Origin: Brachybacterium sp. Z12
Lineage (GTDB): Bacteria > Actinomycetota > Actinomycetes > Actinomycetales > Dermabacteraceae
DNA length: 64,000 nucleotides
Reading direction: 5' to 3'
Assembly (NCBI RefSeq): GCF_014400405.1
Contig: NZ_CP060496.1
Coordinates: 2,294,001-2,358,000 of the forward strand
Shown here piece by piece: positions 53,262-63,851 of the stretch. The notes under the pieces are model-generated. The model saw only the letters and a list, made by a program, of their open reading frames with translations. It made no database searches and had not been told where the DNA came from. Position 1 is the first letter of the stretch. The number at the start of each line of letters is the position of its first letter. Both the position numbers and the translations under genes were made by a program.

Positions 53262-54959
53262 ATGCCGATCACACCCTCTGAATCGCCGCTGAGCGCGCAC
53301 GACAGCGCCCGGGCTGCCACGGCGCTGGACCGTCTCGCCGACGAGTACGTCGATCTCAGCGCCCGGCTCGATCCCTACCTGGCCACCGGCCTCGGCGTCC
53401 CCGGCCACGACACCGAGGCCACCGACTACTCCCCCGCCGCGGTCGCCGAGCGCACCGACGCCGCCCGCACCCTGCTGGCCCGCACCGCCGAGGTGCCGGA
53501 CCAGGATGCGGTGGACACGGTCACGCGGGCCGCGCTCACCGAACGGCTGGGGCTCGAGATCGAGCGTGCCGAGCAGCGCCTGGACATCGCAGCGGTCAAC
53601 AACCTCGCCTCGCCCCTGCAGTCCCGCGACATCCTCGACCAGATGCCCACCGACACCGCCGAGGACTGGCAGGTCATCGCACAGCGCATGGCCGCGATGC
53701 CGCGCTCGCTCGACAGCTGGGCCGAGTCGCTGCACGAGGCCGCCGAGCACGGAACGGTCTCCTCACGCCGCCAGCTGCTGCTGGGCGCCGAACAGGCCCG
53801 CGGCTTTGCCGCCGAGGACGGCTTCTTCACCGCCTTCGCCCGCGATGCGGTGGGCGATGACGCCCAGCGCGCACGGGTGAGCGAGGCGGCACGCATCGCC
53901 GCTCGCGGCTACCTCGACCTCGCCGACCAGCTCGAGGCCCTCGCACCCCGCGCTCCCGAGCACGACGCCGTCGGCCGCGACGCCTACGGGCTCGCCTCCC
54001 GCACCTTCCTGGGCACCTCGATCGACATCGACGAGACCTACGCCTGGGGCATCGAGGAGCTCCGCGCGATCGTCACCGAGCAGGAGGACGTCGCCTCCCG
54101 CATCAACGAGGCCGCCGGCAACGGCGGCGGACGCTCCGTCGAAGCCGCGAAGCAGGCGCTGGACTCCGACCCGGCCCGGGTGCTGCACGGCACCGACGCG
54201 CTGCAGGCGTGGATGCAGGATCTCAGCGACCGCGCGATCGATGAGCTCGCCGGCACCCACTTCGACATCCCCGAACCGCTGCGCCGGCTCGAATGCCGCA
54301 TCGCCACCACCGGCTCCGGCGGCATCTACTACACCGGCCCCAGCGAGGACCTCACCCGTCCCGGCCGCATGTGGTGGGACGTGCCGCACGGCACCACCGA
54401 GTTCCGCACCTGGCTGGAGACCACCACCGTCTACCACGAGGGTGTGCCCGGCCATCACCTCCAGGTGGGCACGCAGACCATGCAGGCCAGCACGCTGAAC
54501 CGCTGGCGCGCACTGATGTGCTGGGTCTCCGGCCACGGCGAGGGATGGGCGCTGTACGCCGAGCGGCTGATGGAGCAGCTCGGCCACCTCTCCGATGACG
54601 GCGACCGGCTGGGAATGCTCGACGCGCAGCGTCTCCGCGCCGGCCGTGTCGTGCTCGACATCGGCCTGCACTGCGGGCTGCCGATGCCGGAGGGCCTGGC
54701 CGGCTCCGCAGGCGGTGCCTGGAGCGTCGAGAAGGCCTGGGACTTCATGAGCGCCCACTGGGGCGTCACCGAGGCCGAGCAGCGTTTCGAGCTCAACCGG
54801 TACCTGGGCTGGCCCGGACAGGCGCCGTCCTACAAGCTCGGGCAGCGGGTCTGGGAGCAGCTGCGTGCCGACACCTCTTCCACCGCCCGCGATTTCCACC
54901 GGGATGCCCTCGCTCTGGGCAGCCTCCCGCTCTCCGTCCTCGAGGAGGCCCTGCGATGA
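53262..54959 (+). CDS. DUF885 family protein, putative metallopeptidase
   Basis: This 565-residue protein belongs to DUF885, a family of predicted zinc peptidases. The sequence VYHEGVPGHHLQVGTQT holds the HExxPGHH-type metal motif, and CWVSGHGEGWALYAERLMEQ supplies the downstream glutamate region. No signal peptide is seen, so it is probably cytoplasmic. The frame is intact and the length is normal. The start is an ATG with a -10 element 7 bases upstream, and the stop overlaps the maf start. Substrate is unknown. Confidence 0.88.
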   Translation: MPITPSESPLSAHDSARAATALDRLADEYVDLSARLDPYLATGLGVPGHDTEATDYSPAAVAERTDAARTLLARTAEVPDQDAVDTVTRAALTERLGLEIERAEQRLDIAAVNNLASPLQSRDILDQMPTDTAEDWQVIAQRMAAMPRSLDSWAESLHEAAEHGTVSSRRQLLLGAEQARGFAAEDGFFTAFARDAVGDDAQRARVSEAARIAARGYLDLADQLEALAPRAPEHDAVGRDAYGLASRTFLGTSIDIDETYAWGIEELRAIVTEQEDVASRINEAAGNGGGRSVEAAKQALDSDPARVLHGTDALQAWMQDLSDRAIDELAGTHFDIPEPLRRLECRIATTGSGGIYYTGPSEDLTRPGRMWWDVPHGTTEFRTWLETTTVYHEGVPGHHLQVGTQTMQASTLNRWRALMCWVSGHGEGWALYAERLMEQLGHLSDDGDRLGMLDAQRLRAGRVVLDIGLHCGLPMPEGLAGSAGGAWSVEKAWDFMSAHWGVTEAEQRFELNRYLGWPGQAPSYKLGQRVWEQLRADTSSTARDFHRDALALGSLPLSVLEEALR

Positions 54960-55657
54960 CCGCACCCGACCATGACCCGCTGCTGCTGCTCGCCTCCGCC
55001 TCCCAGGGCCGGCGCGCCGTCCTGGACGGAGCCCGGATCGAGCACTCCGTGCTTCCCGTCGATCTCGACGAGAAGTCGATCCTCGCCCGAGCGCGCGATG
55101 CCGCGCTCGACGCCGCGGAGGAGCTCGACGCCGCCGACGAGGTGCTGCTGCTGGCCCGGGAGAAGGCGCAGGCCGCGACCGCTCGCAGCGACGGCGGCTA
55201 CGTGGTGCTCGGCTGCGACTCGATGCTCGAGCTCGACGGCGAGGTCATCGGCAAGCCGCACACCCCGGAGCGTGCACGGGACCGCTGGCTGACGATGCGC
55301 GGCCGCACCGGTGTGCTCCATTCCGGGCACTGGCTGGTGGACGACCGCGATGTGGAGGACGGCGGCACCGGTGCGACCTTCGGCGCGACCGCGAGCTGCG
55401 AGGTGACCTTCGCCGATCTCAGCGAGGAGGAGATCGACGCCTACATCGCCACCGGCGAGCCCCTCGGCCTGGCCGGCGGCTTCGCGATCGACGGGATGGC
55501 CGGCCCTTTCATCGAGCGCATCGCGGGCGACCACCACACTGTGGTCGGGCTCTCCCTTCCGCTGCTGCGTCGCCTGCTGGCGGAGATCGGGCTCGGGGTC
55601 CACCAGCTGTGGTCCGGGGACGGTCCCGAGGCCCCCGCGGGCCCTGGCACCGACTGA
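54956..55657 (+). CDS. maf: Maf family nucleoside triphosphate pyrophosphatase
   Basis: Maf proteins hydrolyse non-canonical or modified nucleoside triphosphates. The 233-residue protein has LLLLASASQGRRAVLDGARI (SxSxRR-type start), VVLGCDSMLELDGEVIGKPH, EEIDAYIATGEPLGLAGGFA and GAGPF-like DGMAGPFIERIAGDHHTVVG. The last is the conserved G-x-x-G...GD motif. It overlaps the DUF885 stop and lies just before the biotin carboxylase gene, a frequent actinobacterial order. The frame is intact. Confidence 0.92.
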   Translation: MTAPDHDPLLLLASASQGRRAVLDGARIEHSVLPVDLDEKSILARARDAALDAAEELDAADEVLLLAREKAQAATARSDGGYVVLGCDSMLELDGEVIGKPHTPERARDRWLTMRGRTGVLHSGHWLVDDRDVEDGGTGATFGATASCEVTFADLSEEEIDAYIATGEPLGLAGGFAIDGMAGPFIERIAGDHHTVVGLSLPLLRRLLAEIGLGVHQLWSGDGPEAPAGPGTD

Positions 55658-55670
55658 GCGCCCTCGGTAC

Positions 55671-55676
55671 TAGACT
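55671..55676 (+). promoter_or_regulatory. -10 element TAGACT before accA
   Basis: TAGACT lies 36 bases upstream of the ATG at 55713. The intervening leader has GGAAGGAA as a ribosome-binding site, so this transcript has a short leader, unlike the leaderless genes with the same hexamer. Confidence 0.5.
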
Positions 55677-55712
55677 CGACCACTGCTGAACTCCCGGAAG
55701 GAACCATCGCCC

Positions 55713-57493
<1,781 letters not shown>

Positions 57494-57536
57494 GCGCAGG
57501 CCGAGAGCTCACCCGCAGCCCTCGCTGCTCGCCCAT

Positions 57537-57579
57537 GATGAGCGCCTTGTTCCCCTCCCCGGGGAACAGGGCGCTCATC
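57537..57579. terminator. Strong bidirectional terminator
   Basis: A stem of about 19 bp (one G-T pair) has arms GATGAGCGCCTTGTTCCCC and GGGGAACAGGGCGCTCATC with a 5-base loop. It lies between the converging accA and lpdA genes, and its right arm includes the lpdA stop codon. Confidence 0.8.
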
Positions 57580-59062
57580 GCTGTGGGGGCGCTGCTCGGT
57601 CCTGGGAGTCGAGCACCTGCCGCCTGGCCACCTCGGCCAGCGATCCCGTCAGCGAGGGATAGATGGTGAACGTGCCGGCGACCTGTTCGGCGGTGAGGCG
57701 GTGGGCGACGGCGAGGGTGTAGGGCAGGATCAGCTCGCTGGCCCGCGGGGCGACGACGACCGCGCCGATCACGGTGTGTGAACCGGGCCGCACGATGAGC
57801 TTCACGAACCCTTCGGTGATCCCCTGCATCTTCGCCCGCGGATTGGTGTCCAGCCCCAGCACCAGCACCTCGCCGGACGTCTCGCCGCTGAGCACCTCCT
57901 GCTCGCTGACGCCGACCACGGCGATCTCCGGGCTGGTGAAGATGGCCGAGGAGACCTGCGCCGCGATCAGCGGGGAGACCGCGTCCCCCAGGGCGTGATG
58001 CATCGCGATCCGGCCCTGCATCGCGGCGACGGAGGCGAGCGGGTACACCCCGGTGCAGTCACCGGCGGCGTAGATCCCGCGCACCGAGGTGCGGGAGACC
58101 CTGTCGGTCTCGATGTGGCCGGACTCCTTCACTCGCACCCCTGCCGTCCACAGCCCGAGGTCCGCGGTCCAGGGGACCCCTCCGATCGCGATCAGGACAT
58201 GACTCCCGGCGATCTCCTCGCCGCTGGTCAGGGTCACGACCACGCCGTCGTCGGTGCGCCGGGCGGTCGCGGCGCGGGAGCGGGAGCGGACGGTGACGCC
58301 GCGGCGCGCGAAGGCGTCCTCGAGCACGTCGGCGGCGTCCCCGTCGGTGCCGGGCAGCACCTTCTCGCGGGAGGAGACCAGGGTGACCTCGCTGCCCAGC
58401 GCCCGGTAGGCGCTCGCGAACTCGGCCCCTGTCACGCCGGAGCCGACGACGATCAGGCGTTCGGGCAGGTGGTCGAGCTCGTACAGCTGGGTCCAGTTCA
58501 GGATCCGCTCGCCGTCGCAGGGCGCGCTGTCGAGCTCTCGCGGCCGGGCGCCGACGGACAGCAGGATCACGTCGGCCTCGTGCTGCCCGATCTGCTGCCC
58601 CGCGCCGTCGAGGACCTCGACCCGGTCCGGTCCGTCGAGGCGGCCGTAGCCGTCGATCAGCTCGACCCCGGCCTCGAGCAGGCTCGCGCGGATGTCCGTG
58701 GACTGCGCCGCCGCGAGGTCGCGGACCCGCCTGTTGACCGCGGCGAGGTCCACGTTCAGGGTGTGAGCGGTCGGGGCGGCGCCGGTGTCGGCGTCGCGGA
58801 TGCCGAGCTGCTGGGAGCCGGCGACCTGATCGAGGACGTCGGCCGTGGCGATCAGGGTCTTGGAGGGGACCACGTCGGTCAGGACGGCTGCTCCCCCGAG
58901 GCCGCGCTCCTCGATCAGGGCGGTCGCGGCGCCGTGGCGGGCGGCGGTCAATGCGGCCTCGTAGCCGCCGGGCCCGCCGCCGACGATCACGACGCGGGGA
59001 CGGTCACCGGCGCTGGTGACTCGTCGCGAGTCGGAGGGCAGGGCAGTGCTGGGATCACTCAC
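57575..59062 (-). CDS. lpdA: NAD(P)H-quinone dehydrogenase, LpdA type
   Basis: This 495-residue FAD protein resembles dihydrolipoamide dehydrogenase (RVVIVGGGPGGYEAALTAA, VVGSGVTGAEFASAYRALGS, GIYAAGDCTGVYPLASVAAM) but lacks the redox CxxxxC. The place where it should be reads GLGGAAVLTDVVPSKTLI. That matches the LpdA/Rv3303c group, which reduces quinones and is not part of 2-oxoacid dehydrogenases. The start is GTG at 59062. The stop lies inside the terminator hairpin. The frame is intact. Confidence 0.9.
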   Translation of the reverse strand: MSDPSTALPSDSRRVTSAGDRPRVVIVGGGPGGYEAALTAARHGAATALIEERGLGGAAVLTDVVPSKTLIATADVLDQVAGSQQLGIRDADTGAAPTAHTLNVDLAAVNRRVRDLAAAQSTDIRASLLEAGVELIDGYGRLDGPDRVEVLDGAGQQIGQHEADVILLSVGARPRELDSAPCDGERILNWTQLYELDHLPERLIVVGSGVTGAEFASAYRALGSEVTLVSSREKVLPGTDGDAADVLEDAFARRGVTVRSRSRAATARRTDDGVVVTLTSGEEIAGSHVLIAIGGVPWTADLGLWTAGVRVKESGHIETDRVSRTSVRGIYAAGDCTGVYPLASVAAMQGRIAMHHALGDAVSPLIAAQVSSAIFTSPEIAVVGVSEQEVLSGETSGEVLVLGLDTNPRAKMQGITEGFVKLIVRPGSHTVIGAVVVAPRASELILPYTLAVAHRLTAEQVAGTFTIYPSLTGSLAEVARRQVLDSQDRAAPPQR

Positions 59063-59222
59063 CCTGCCATTGTGACAAAGCCCAGCCGGTCGGGGGCCGG
59101 TTCCGGCCGTTGCCCCGCACCGCATCGGCGGCCAGCGCATCGGACCGTGATGTGCCCCGTGCCGCGCCGTGTCCTCCCGCTGTCGGAGCACGGGGCGGGC
59201 CTCTCTGCGCTACCTTCGGTCC

Positions 59223-60058
59223 ATGACTGCTACCGCATCCGATCCGTACCAGCTCGCCCGTGACGCCGCCGCCACGATCGCCGAGGCCAGCGGGGTCCCC
59301 GCCCACGATCTCGCCCTGGTGCTGGGCTCAGGGTGGGCCGGCGCCGCGGACCTCCTCGGCGAGACCGTCTGGCAGGCCGACGCGACCACGATCCCCGGCT
59401 TCCGGCCGCCCGCGGTCGCCGGCCATGTCGGCACGCTGCGCTCGATCCGTGTCGAGAGCACCGGTGCCCGCGCGCTCGTGCTCGGTGCCCGGACGCACTT
59501 CTACGAGGGCGCAGGCGTGGACGCCGTCGTGCACGGTGTGCGCACCGCGGCGGCGACCGGCGCCCGCACGATGGTCCTGACCAACGGCTGCGGCGGGATC
59601 GACCCGGCCTGGGCCCCTGGAACGCCGGTGCTGATCCGCGACCAGATCAACTTCACCGGTGCCACTCCCTGGTGGGCGCGAACTTCGTGGATCTCACCGA
59701 TCTGTACACCCCGGCGCTGCGGCAGATCGCGCATGAGGTCGATCCGAGCCTCGACGAGGGCGTGTACATGCAGTTCTCCGGCCCCAGCTACGAGACTCCT
59801 GCCGAAGTGCAGATGGCCAGGGCCGTCGGCGCGGACCTGGTGGGCATGTCCACCGCGATCGAGGCGATCGCGGCCCGTGAGGCGGGCATGGACCTGCTGG
59901 GGATCTCCCTGGTCACCAACCTCGCAGCCGGGATCAGCGGAGAGGCGCTCAGCCACGAAGAGGTGCTCGAGGCGGGCCGTGACGCCGGCCCTCGCATCTC
60001 CCGCCTGCTCGCCGAGACCGTCCGCCGCATCACGGGCGGCACGGGCAGCGCGGCATGA
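59223..60058 (+). CDS. Purine-nucleoside phosphorylase (apparent frameshift)
   Basis: The enzyme of about 278 residues cleaves purine nucleosides with phosphate. It has [20 protein letters not shown] (phosphate-binding GSG), [39 protein letters not shown] and, after the break, [18 protein letters not shown] and [20 protein letters not shown]. These mark the trimeric type (PNP/MTAP). One C missing from the run 59667-59669 separates the halves. The stop overlaps the following mutase gene, matching a nucleoside salvage operon with deoC nearby. Confidence 0.93.
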
Positions 60059-61769
60059 GCGTGGACACCGCGCTGCGAGTCCGGGTCCAGGACTGGATCC
60101 AGGATGATCCCGACCCCGCCACGCGAGCCGCGCTCGAGAGCCTGCTCGAGCAGGCGGAAGCGGGCAGTGCGGTCGCGCTCGAGGAGATCGTCGACGCCTT
60201 CTCCGCCGATCTCCAGTTCGGCACCGCCGGGCTGCGCGGCAGGATGGCGCCGGGCCCGAACCGGATGAACCTCGCCGTCGTCTCCCGTGCCGCCCGCGGC
60301 CTCGCCGACCACCTGCTGGGAGATCTCGGCCTGGCCGCTCCGCTGGTGGTCATCGGCTACGACGCCCGCTACAACTCCCGCGACTTCGCCCACCGCTCCG
60401 CCGCGATCATGACCGCCGCCGGCTGCCGGGTGACGCTGCTGGAGACCTACGCCCCCACTCCCCTGGTGGCCTTCGGCGTCCGGCACCTCGAGGCCGACGC
60501 CGGCATCGTGGTGACCGCCTCCCACAACCCCCGGAGGACAACGGCTACAAGGTCTACCTCGGCGGTCGCGCCGCCGGTCACGAGGGCCGGGGAGTGCAGA
60601 TCGTGCCGCCCTCGGACGGACAGATCGCGGCACGCATCGGGGCCGTCGGCCCGGTGCGCGGGATCCCCGTCGCCGAGGCGGGCTGGGAGCTGCTGGACGA
60701 TCAGCTGCACGAGCGCTACCTCGAGGCGATCTGCGCGCTCCCCGATCCGAACGGTCCGCGCGAGGTGCGGATCGTGCACACCGCGATGCACGGGGTCGGC
60801 ACCAGGACGGCGCTGGCGGCGCTGCATCGCTGCGGCTTCACCGAGGTGCACACGGTGGCGAAGCAGGCGGACCCGGATCCCGATTTCCCCACCGTCGCGT
60901 TCCCGAACCCCGAGGAGCCCGGCGCGATCGACCTGGCGCTCGAACTGGCCCGCACGGTCGAGGCCGATGTGGTGATCGCGAACGATCCCGATGCCGACCG
61001 CTGCGCAGCCGCCGTGCTCGACCCGCACCTGGGCGGATGGCGGATGCTGACGGGTGACGAGCTGGGCGTGCTGCTGGGCGATCACCTCGTGCGGCGCCAC
61101 GGATACCGCGGCACCCTGGCCCGCTCGATCGTCTCCAGCCGCTGGCTGAGCAGGGTCGCTGAGGATGCGGGGCTCGAGGCTGCGGCCACGCTGACGGGCT
61201 TCAAGTGGATCGCCCGGGCACCCGGCATCGTCTTCGGCTACGAGGAGGCGATCGGCTACTGCGTCCTCCCGGAGGTGGTGCGCGACAAGGACGGCCTCTC
61301 CACGGCACTGATGGTCGCCGAGATGGCGGCGGAGGCGAGGGCGGCGGGCACCACGCTGATCGACCGGCTCGACGAGCTCGCTGCGACGCACGGCCTGTTC
61401 TCGACCTCGCAGCTGTCGATCCGGGTCGATGACCTGTCACTGATCGGCACGATGATGGAACGGCTGCGGGCGGCGCCTCCCACGACCCTGCTGGGCTCGG
61501 CGGTGGTCTCGAACGAGGACCTCTCACAGGGTGCGGTGGAGACCACCGGGCTCCCGCCCACCGAGGGGGTGCTGCTGCTGAGCGAGGACGACACCCGCGT
61601 GGTGGTGCGCCCCTCCGGCACCGAGCCGAAGCTCAAGTGCTACCTCGAGGTGGTCGCAGAGATCACTGAGGGAAGCTCCCCGACCCAGATCGGCGAGATC
61701 CGTCGGATCGCCGACGAGCGCCTGGACGCGCTCAAGCAGGAGCTGCGCCTCGTGCTCGGCGCCGCCTGA
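60055..61769 (+). CDS. Phospho-sugar mutase, phosphopentomutase/phosphoglucomutase type (apparent frameshift)
   Basis: The protein of about 571 residues is an alpha-D-phosphohexomutase: [20 protein letters not shown] at the start, the catalytic serine in IVVTASHNP, the metal loop [14 protein letters not shown] and the phosphate-binding [17 protein letters not shown]. The N-terminal part matches the PGM2/PMM group, some of which act on ribose or deoxyribose phosphate. The purine nucleoside phosphorylase overlap and nearby deoC suggest that role. One C missing from the run 60528-60532 breaks the frame. Confidence 0.92.
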
Positions 61770-61775
61770 GCCTGC

Positions 61776-61820
61776 CCCGGCTCCGGCCCAGCCCCGGAAG
61801 GGGTCGGCCCCGGAGCCGGG
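61776..61820 (+). terminator. Terminator after phosphosugar mutase
   Basis: CCCGGCTCCGG (61776-61786) and CCGGAGCCGGG (61810-61820) form an 11-bp stem; an inner CCCC-GGAA-GGGG hairpin (61792-61803) stacks inside it. It separates the mutase gene from the small minus-strand gene. Confidence 0.65.
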
Positions 61821-61834
61821 CACACGGCCCGGCC

Positions 61835-61959
61835 TCACCCCTGTGCGCTGCGAAGCGACCTGGCGGCGACGGCGGTCGAGACGGCCGCGAGCAGCAGCGA
61901 AGCGACGGTGATCACCCCCGCGAGCACCGGTACACGGCCTTCACGGGCGCGGTGCTCAT
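61835..61959 (-). CDS. Small single-helix membrane protein (apparent frameshift)
   Basis: Just after deoC on the same strand, an ATG at 61959 opens a short gene. Adding one C to the run in GCGCCCGTG gives a 41-residue protein that starts MSTAPREGRVPVLAGVITVA and continues SLLLAAVSTAVAARSLRSAQ before the final G and stop. It has one strong membrane helix and a short basic tail. No family is recognised. The idea that it is a gene rests on its coupling to deoC and the coherent helix. Confidence 0.45.
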
Positions 61960-61962
61960 CGG

Positions 61963-62628
61963 TCAGTACCCGGAGCCGGTGCCGCCCTCGAGGATCGCCC
62001 TCGAGGAGGACAGCCCCAGCCGGCTGGCACCTGCGGCGACCATCGACTCGGCAGCCTCACGGGTGCGGATCCCGCCGGAGGCCTTCACTCCGAGCCGATC
62101 CCCGACAGTCCTGCGCATGAGCTGCACGGCGTGCTCGGTGGCACCGCCGGTGGGGTGGAATCCGGTGGAGGTCTTCACGAAGTCGGCGCCGGCCCGCTCG
62201 GCGCCCTCGCAGACGGCGACGATCTGCTCGTCGGTGAGGGCGGCGGATTCGATGATCACCTTGAGCAGCACCGGCGCCGGGGCGGCCTCGCGCACGGCGC
62301 GGATGTCCTCTTCCACGGCGGCGAACTCGCCGGCGCGGGCGAGCCCCACGTTGATCACCATGTCCACCTCGTCCACGCCCTTGGCCGCGGCATCGGCGGC
62401 CTCTGCGGCCTTGATCGCGGAGGCGTGCTGCCCGGAGGGGAAGCCGCACACCGTGGCGACCTTGACGGTGGTCTCGACCGGGAGCATCGAGGGCGAGACG
62501 CAGATGGAGTAGGTGCCCAGCTCCTCGGCCTCGCGCGCGAGCGCGGCGACGTCGGCCGAGGTGGCCTCGGGCTTGAGCAGGGTGTGGTCGATGAGGGAGG
62601 CGAGCTGGTCGCGATCGAGAGTGGTCAT
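61963..62628 (-). CDS. deoC: Deoxyribose-phosphate aldolase
   Basis: DeoC splits deoxyribose 5-phosphate to glyceraldehyde 3-phosphate and acetaldehyde. The 221-residue class I aldolase has [60 protein letters not shown], the Schiff-base lysine in [20 protein letters not shown] and [20 protein letters not shown]. The start at 62628 is the ATG reading [14 protein letters not shown]. The frame is intact. Together with the purine nucleoside phosphorylase and mutase it supports deoxynucleoside breakdown. Confidence 0.95.
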   Translation of the reverse strand: MTTLDRDQLASLIDHTLLKPEATSADVAALAREAEELGTYSICVSPSMLPVETTVKVATVCGFPSGQHASAIKAAEAADAAAKGVDEVDMVINVGLARAGEFAAVEEDIRAVREAAPAPVLLKVIIESAALTDEQIVAVCEGAERAGADFVKTSTGFHPTGGATEHAVQLMRRTVGDRLGVKASGGIRTREAAESMVAAGASRLGLSSSRAILEGGTGSGY

Positions 62629-62701
62629 GGTCAGATCCTGGCAGAGCGGTGGGGTCCCGCGCATCCGCAGCGGCATCGATCCGGTCACGACGGTGCTGTC
62701 C

Positions 62702-62715
62702 TAGACTGGACGGCC
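62702..62715 (+). promoter_or_regulatory. -10 element TAGACT, leaderless start
   Basis: TAGACT at 62702-62707 ends 8 bases before the GTG at 62716, with no Shine-Dalgarno sequence between. A leaderless mRNA is likely. Confidence 0.58.
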
Positions 62716-63777
62716 GTGACCTCCTCCCCGCATCGCCCCCGCGCCCCGCGTCAGATCATCCTGCTGGTCGGCCCGTCAGGGAGCGGGAAGGGCGAGCTCT
62801 CGCGCCGCTCCGGTCTGCCGGTGCTCGCGCTGGACGAGTTCTACCGCGATCTCGACGAGCCCGGGCTGCCACGTCGCTACGGCATCGTGGACTGGGACGA
62901 TCCCGCTTCCTGGGACGCGGGAGCCGCGCTCGAGGCGCTCATCTCCCTCGCGCACGACGGCGCCGCCGAGGTGCCGGTCTACTCGATCTCGGACTCCCGC
63001 CGCCAAGGGATGCGCCGGCTGGAGACCGGGGACGCCCCGCTGCTCATCGCCGAGGGCATCTTCGCCGCCGAGCTGATCGGGCCGCTCTCGGCAGCCGGTC
63101 TGCTCGCCGATGCGATCGTGCTGCGTCGTCCTGTGCCCGTGGTGTTCGCGCTGAGGCTGGCACGCGACCTGAGTGAGCGTCGCAAGCCGCCGCACACGCT
63201 GCTGTGGCGCGGTTGGTCGCTGGCGCGTGCGCAGCGTGCCGATATCGCGCGCTGGATGTCCGCAGGGATGCGCCCTGAGGGCCTCCACCGGGGCACGAGG
63301 CGGGTCCGGCACCTGACCGGCTGCGCTGAGGCCGAGCAGCACCTGCGCGCCCGCTCCCCGCGTCCCGCGATCCTGCGGATCACCGCGGTGTGCTTCCTGC
63401 GTGAGACCGCGCACGGGACCGAGGTGCTGGCGGTGCGCAAGCGCGGCACAGGCACCTACATGCAGGTCGGTGGGAAGCTCGAGCCGGGCGAGAGCGCGCT
63501 CGAGGCTGCGGTGCGGGAGGTGGAGGAGGAGCTCGGTGTGCAGCTCGCGCGCGAGGACCTCTCGCTGCTGGGTGATTTCGAGGCGAGCGCGGCCAACGAG
63601 CCGAACACGCTGGTCCGCTCCACGGTCTGGACCACCCATGCTCCCCTGCCCGAGAACCTCGTCGTACGCGCCGAGCTCGCCGATCACCGCTGGGTCGATA
63701 TCGATGCTCCGGGGACCGGCGCACGGCTCGCTCCGCTGATGGTCCAGCACATCCTGCCGGCGCTGCGCATCCGCTAA
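62716..63777 (+). CDS. Uridine kinase-like domain joined to NUDIX hydrolase domain
   Basis: The single 353-residue frame has two parts. Residues about 10-200 form a uridine kinase-like P-loop domain: IILLVGPSGSGKGELSRRSG, LALDEFYRDLDEPGLPRRYG and IVDWDDPASWD. Residues about 215-353 form a NUDIX domain: GGKLEPGESALEAAVREVEE with the continuing ELGV gives the NUDIX box, preceded by EVLAVRKRGTGTYMQVGG. The two would act on nucleosides and nucleotide derivatives. A TGA in another frame lies near the junction, so the fusion could come from a missing base. Each domain call is firm; the fusion is not. Confidence 0.78.
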   Translation: MTSSPHRPRAPRQIILLVGPSGSGKGELSRRSGLPVLALDEFYRDLDEPGLPRRYGIVDWDDPASWDAGAALEALISLAHDGAAEVPVYSISDSRRQGMRRLETGDAPLLIAEGIFAAELIGPLSAAGLLADAIVLRRPVPVVFALRLARDLSERRKPPHTLLWRGWSLARAQRADIARWMSAGMRPEGLHRGTRRVRHLTGCAEAEQHLRARSPRPAILRITAVCFLRETAHGTEVLAVRKRGTGTYMQVGGKLEPGESALEAAVREVEEELGVQLAREDLSLLGDFEASAANEPNTLVRSTVWTTHAPLPENLVVRAELADHRWVDIDAPGTGARLAPLMVQHILPALRIR

Positions 63778-63795
63778 GCGCCGGCCCCGACGATG

Positions 63796-63831
63796 GACGG
63801 CGCCGGGCTCCCGTGGGAGCCCGGCGCCGTC
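63796..63831. terminator. Strong bidirectional terminator
   Basis: A perfect 16-bp stem, GACGGCGCCGGGCTCC with GGAGCCCGGCGCCGTC around a CGTG loop, lies between the kinase-NUDIX gene and a converging gene at the window edge. Confidence 0.78.
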
Positions 63832-63851
63832 GCAGAGTGGGACGGTCTCCC

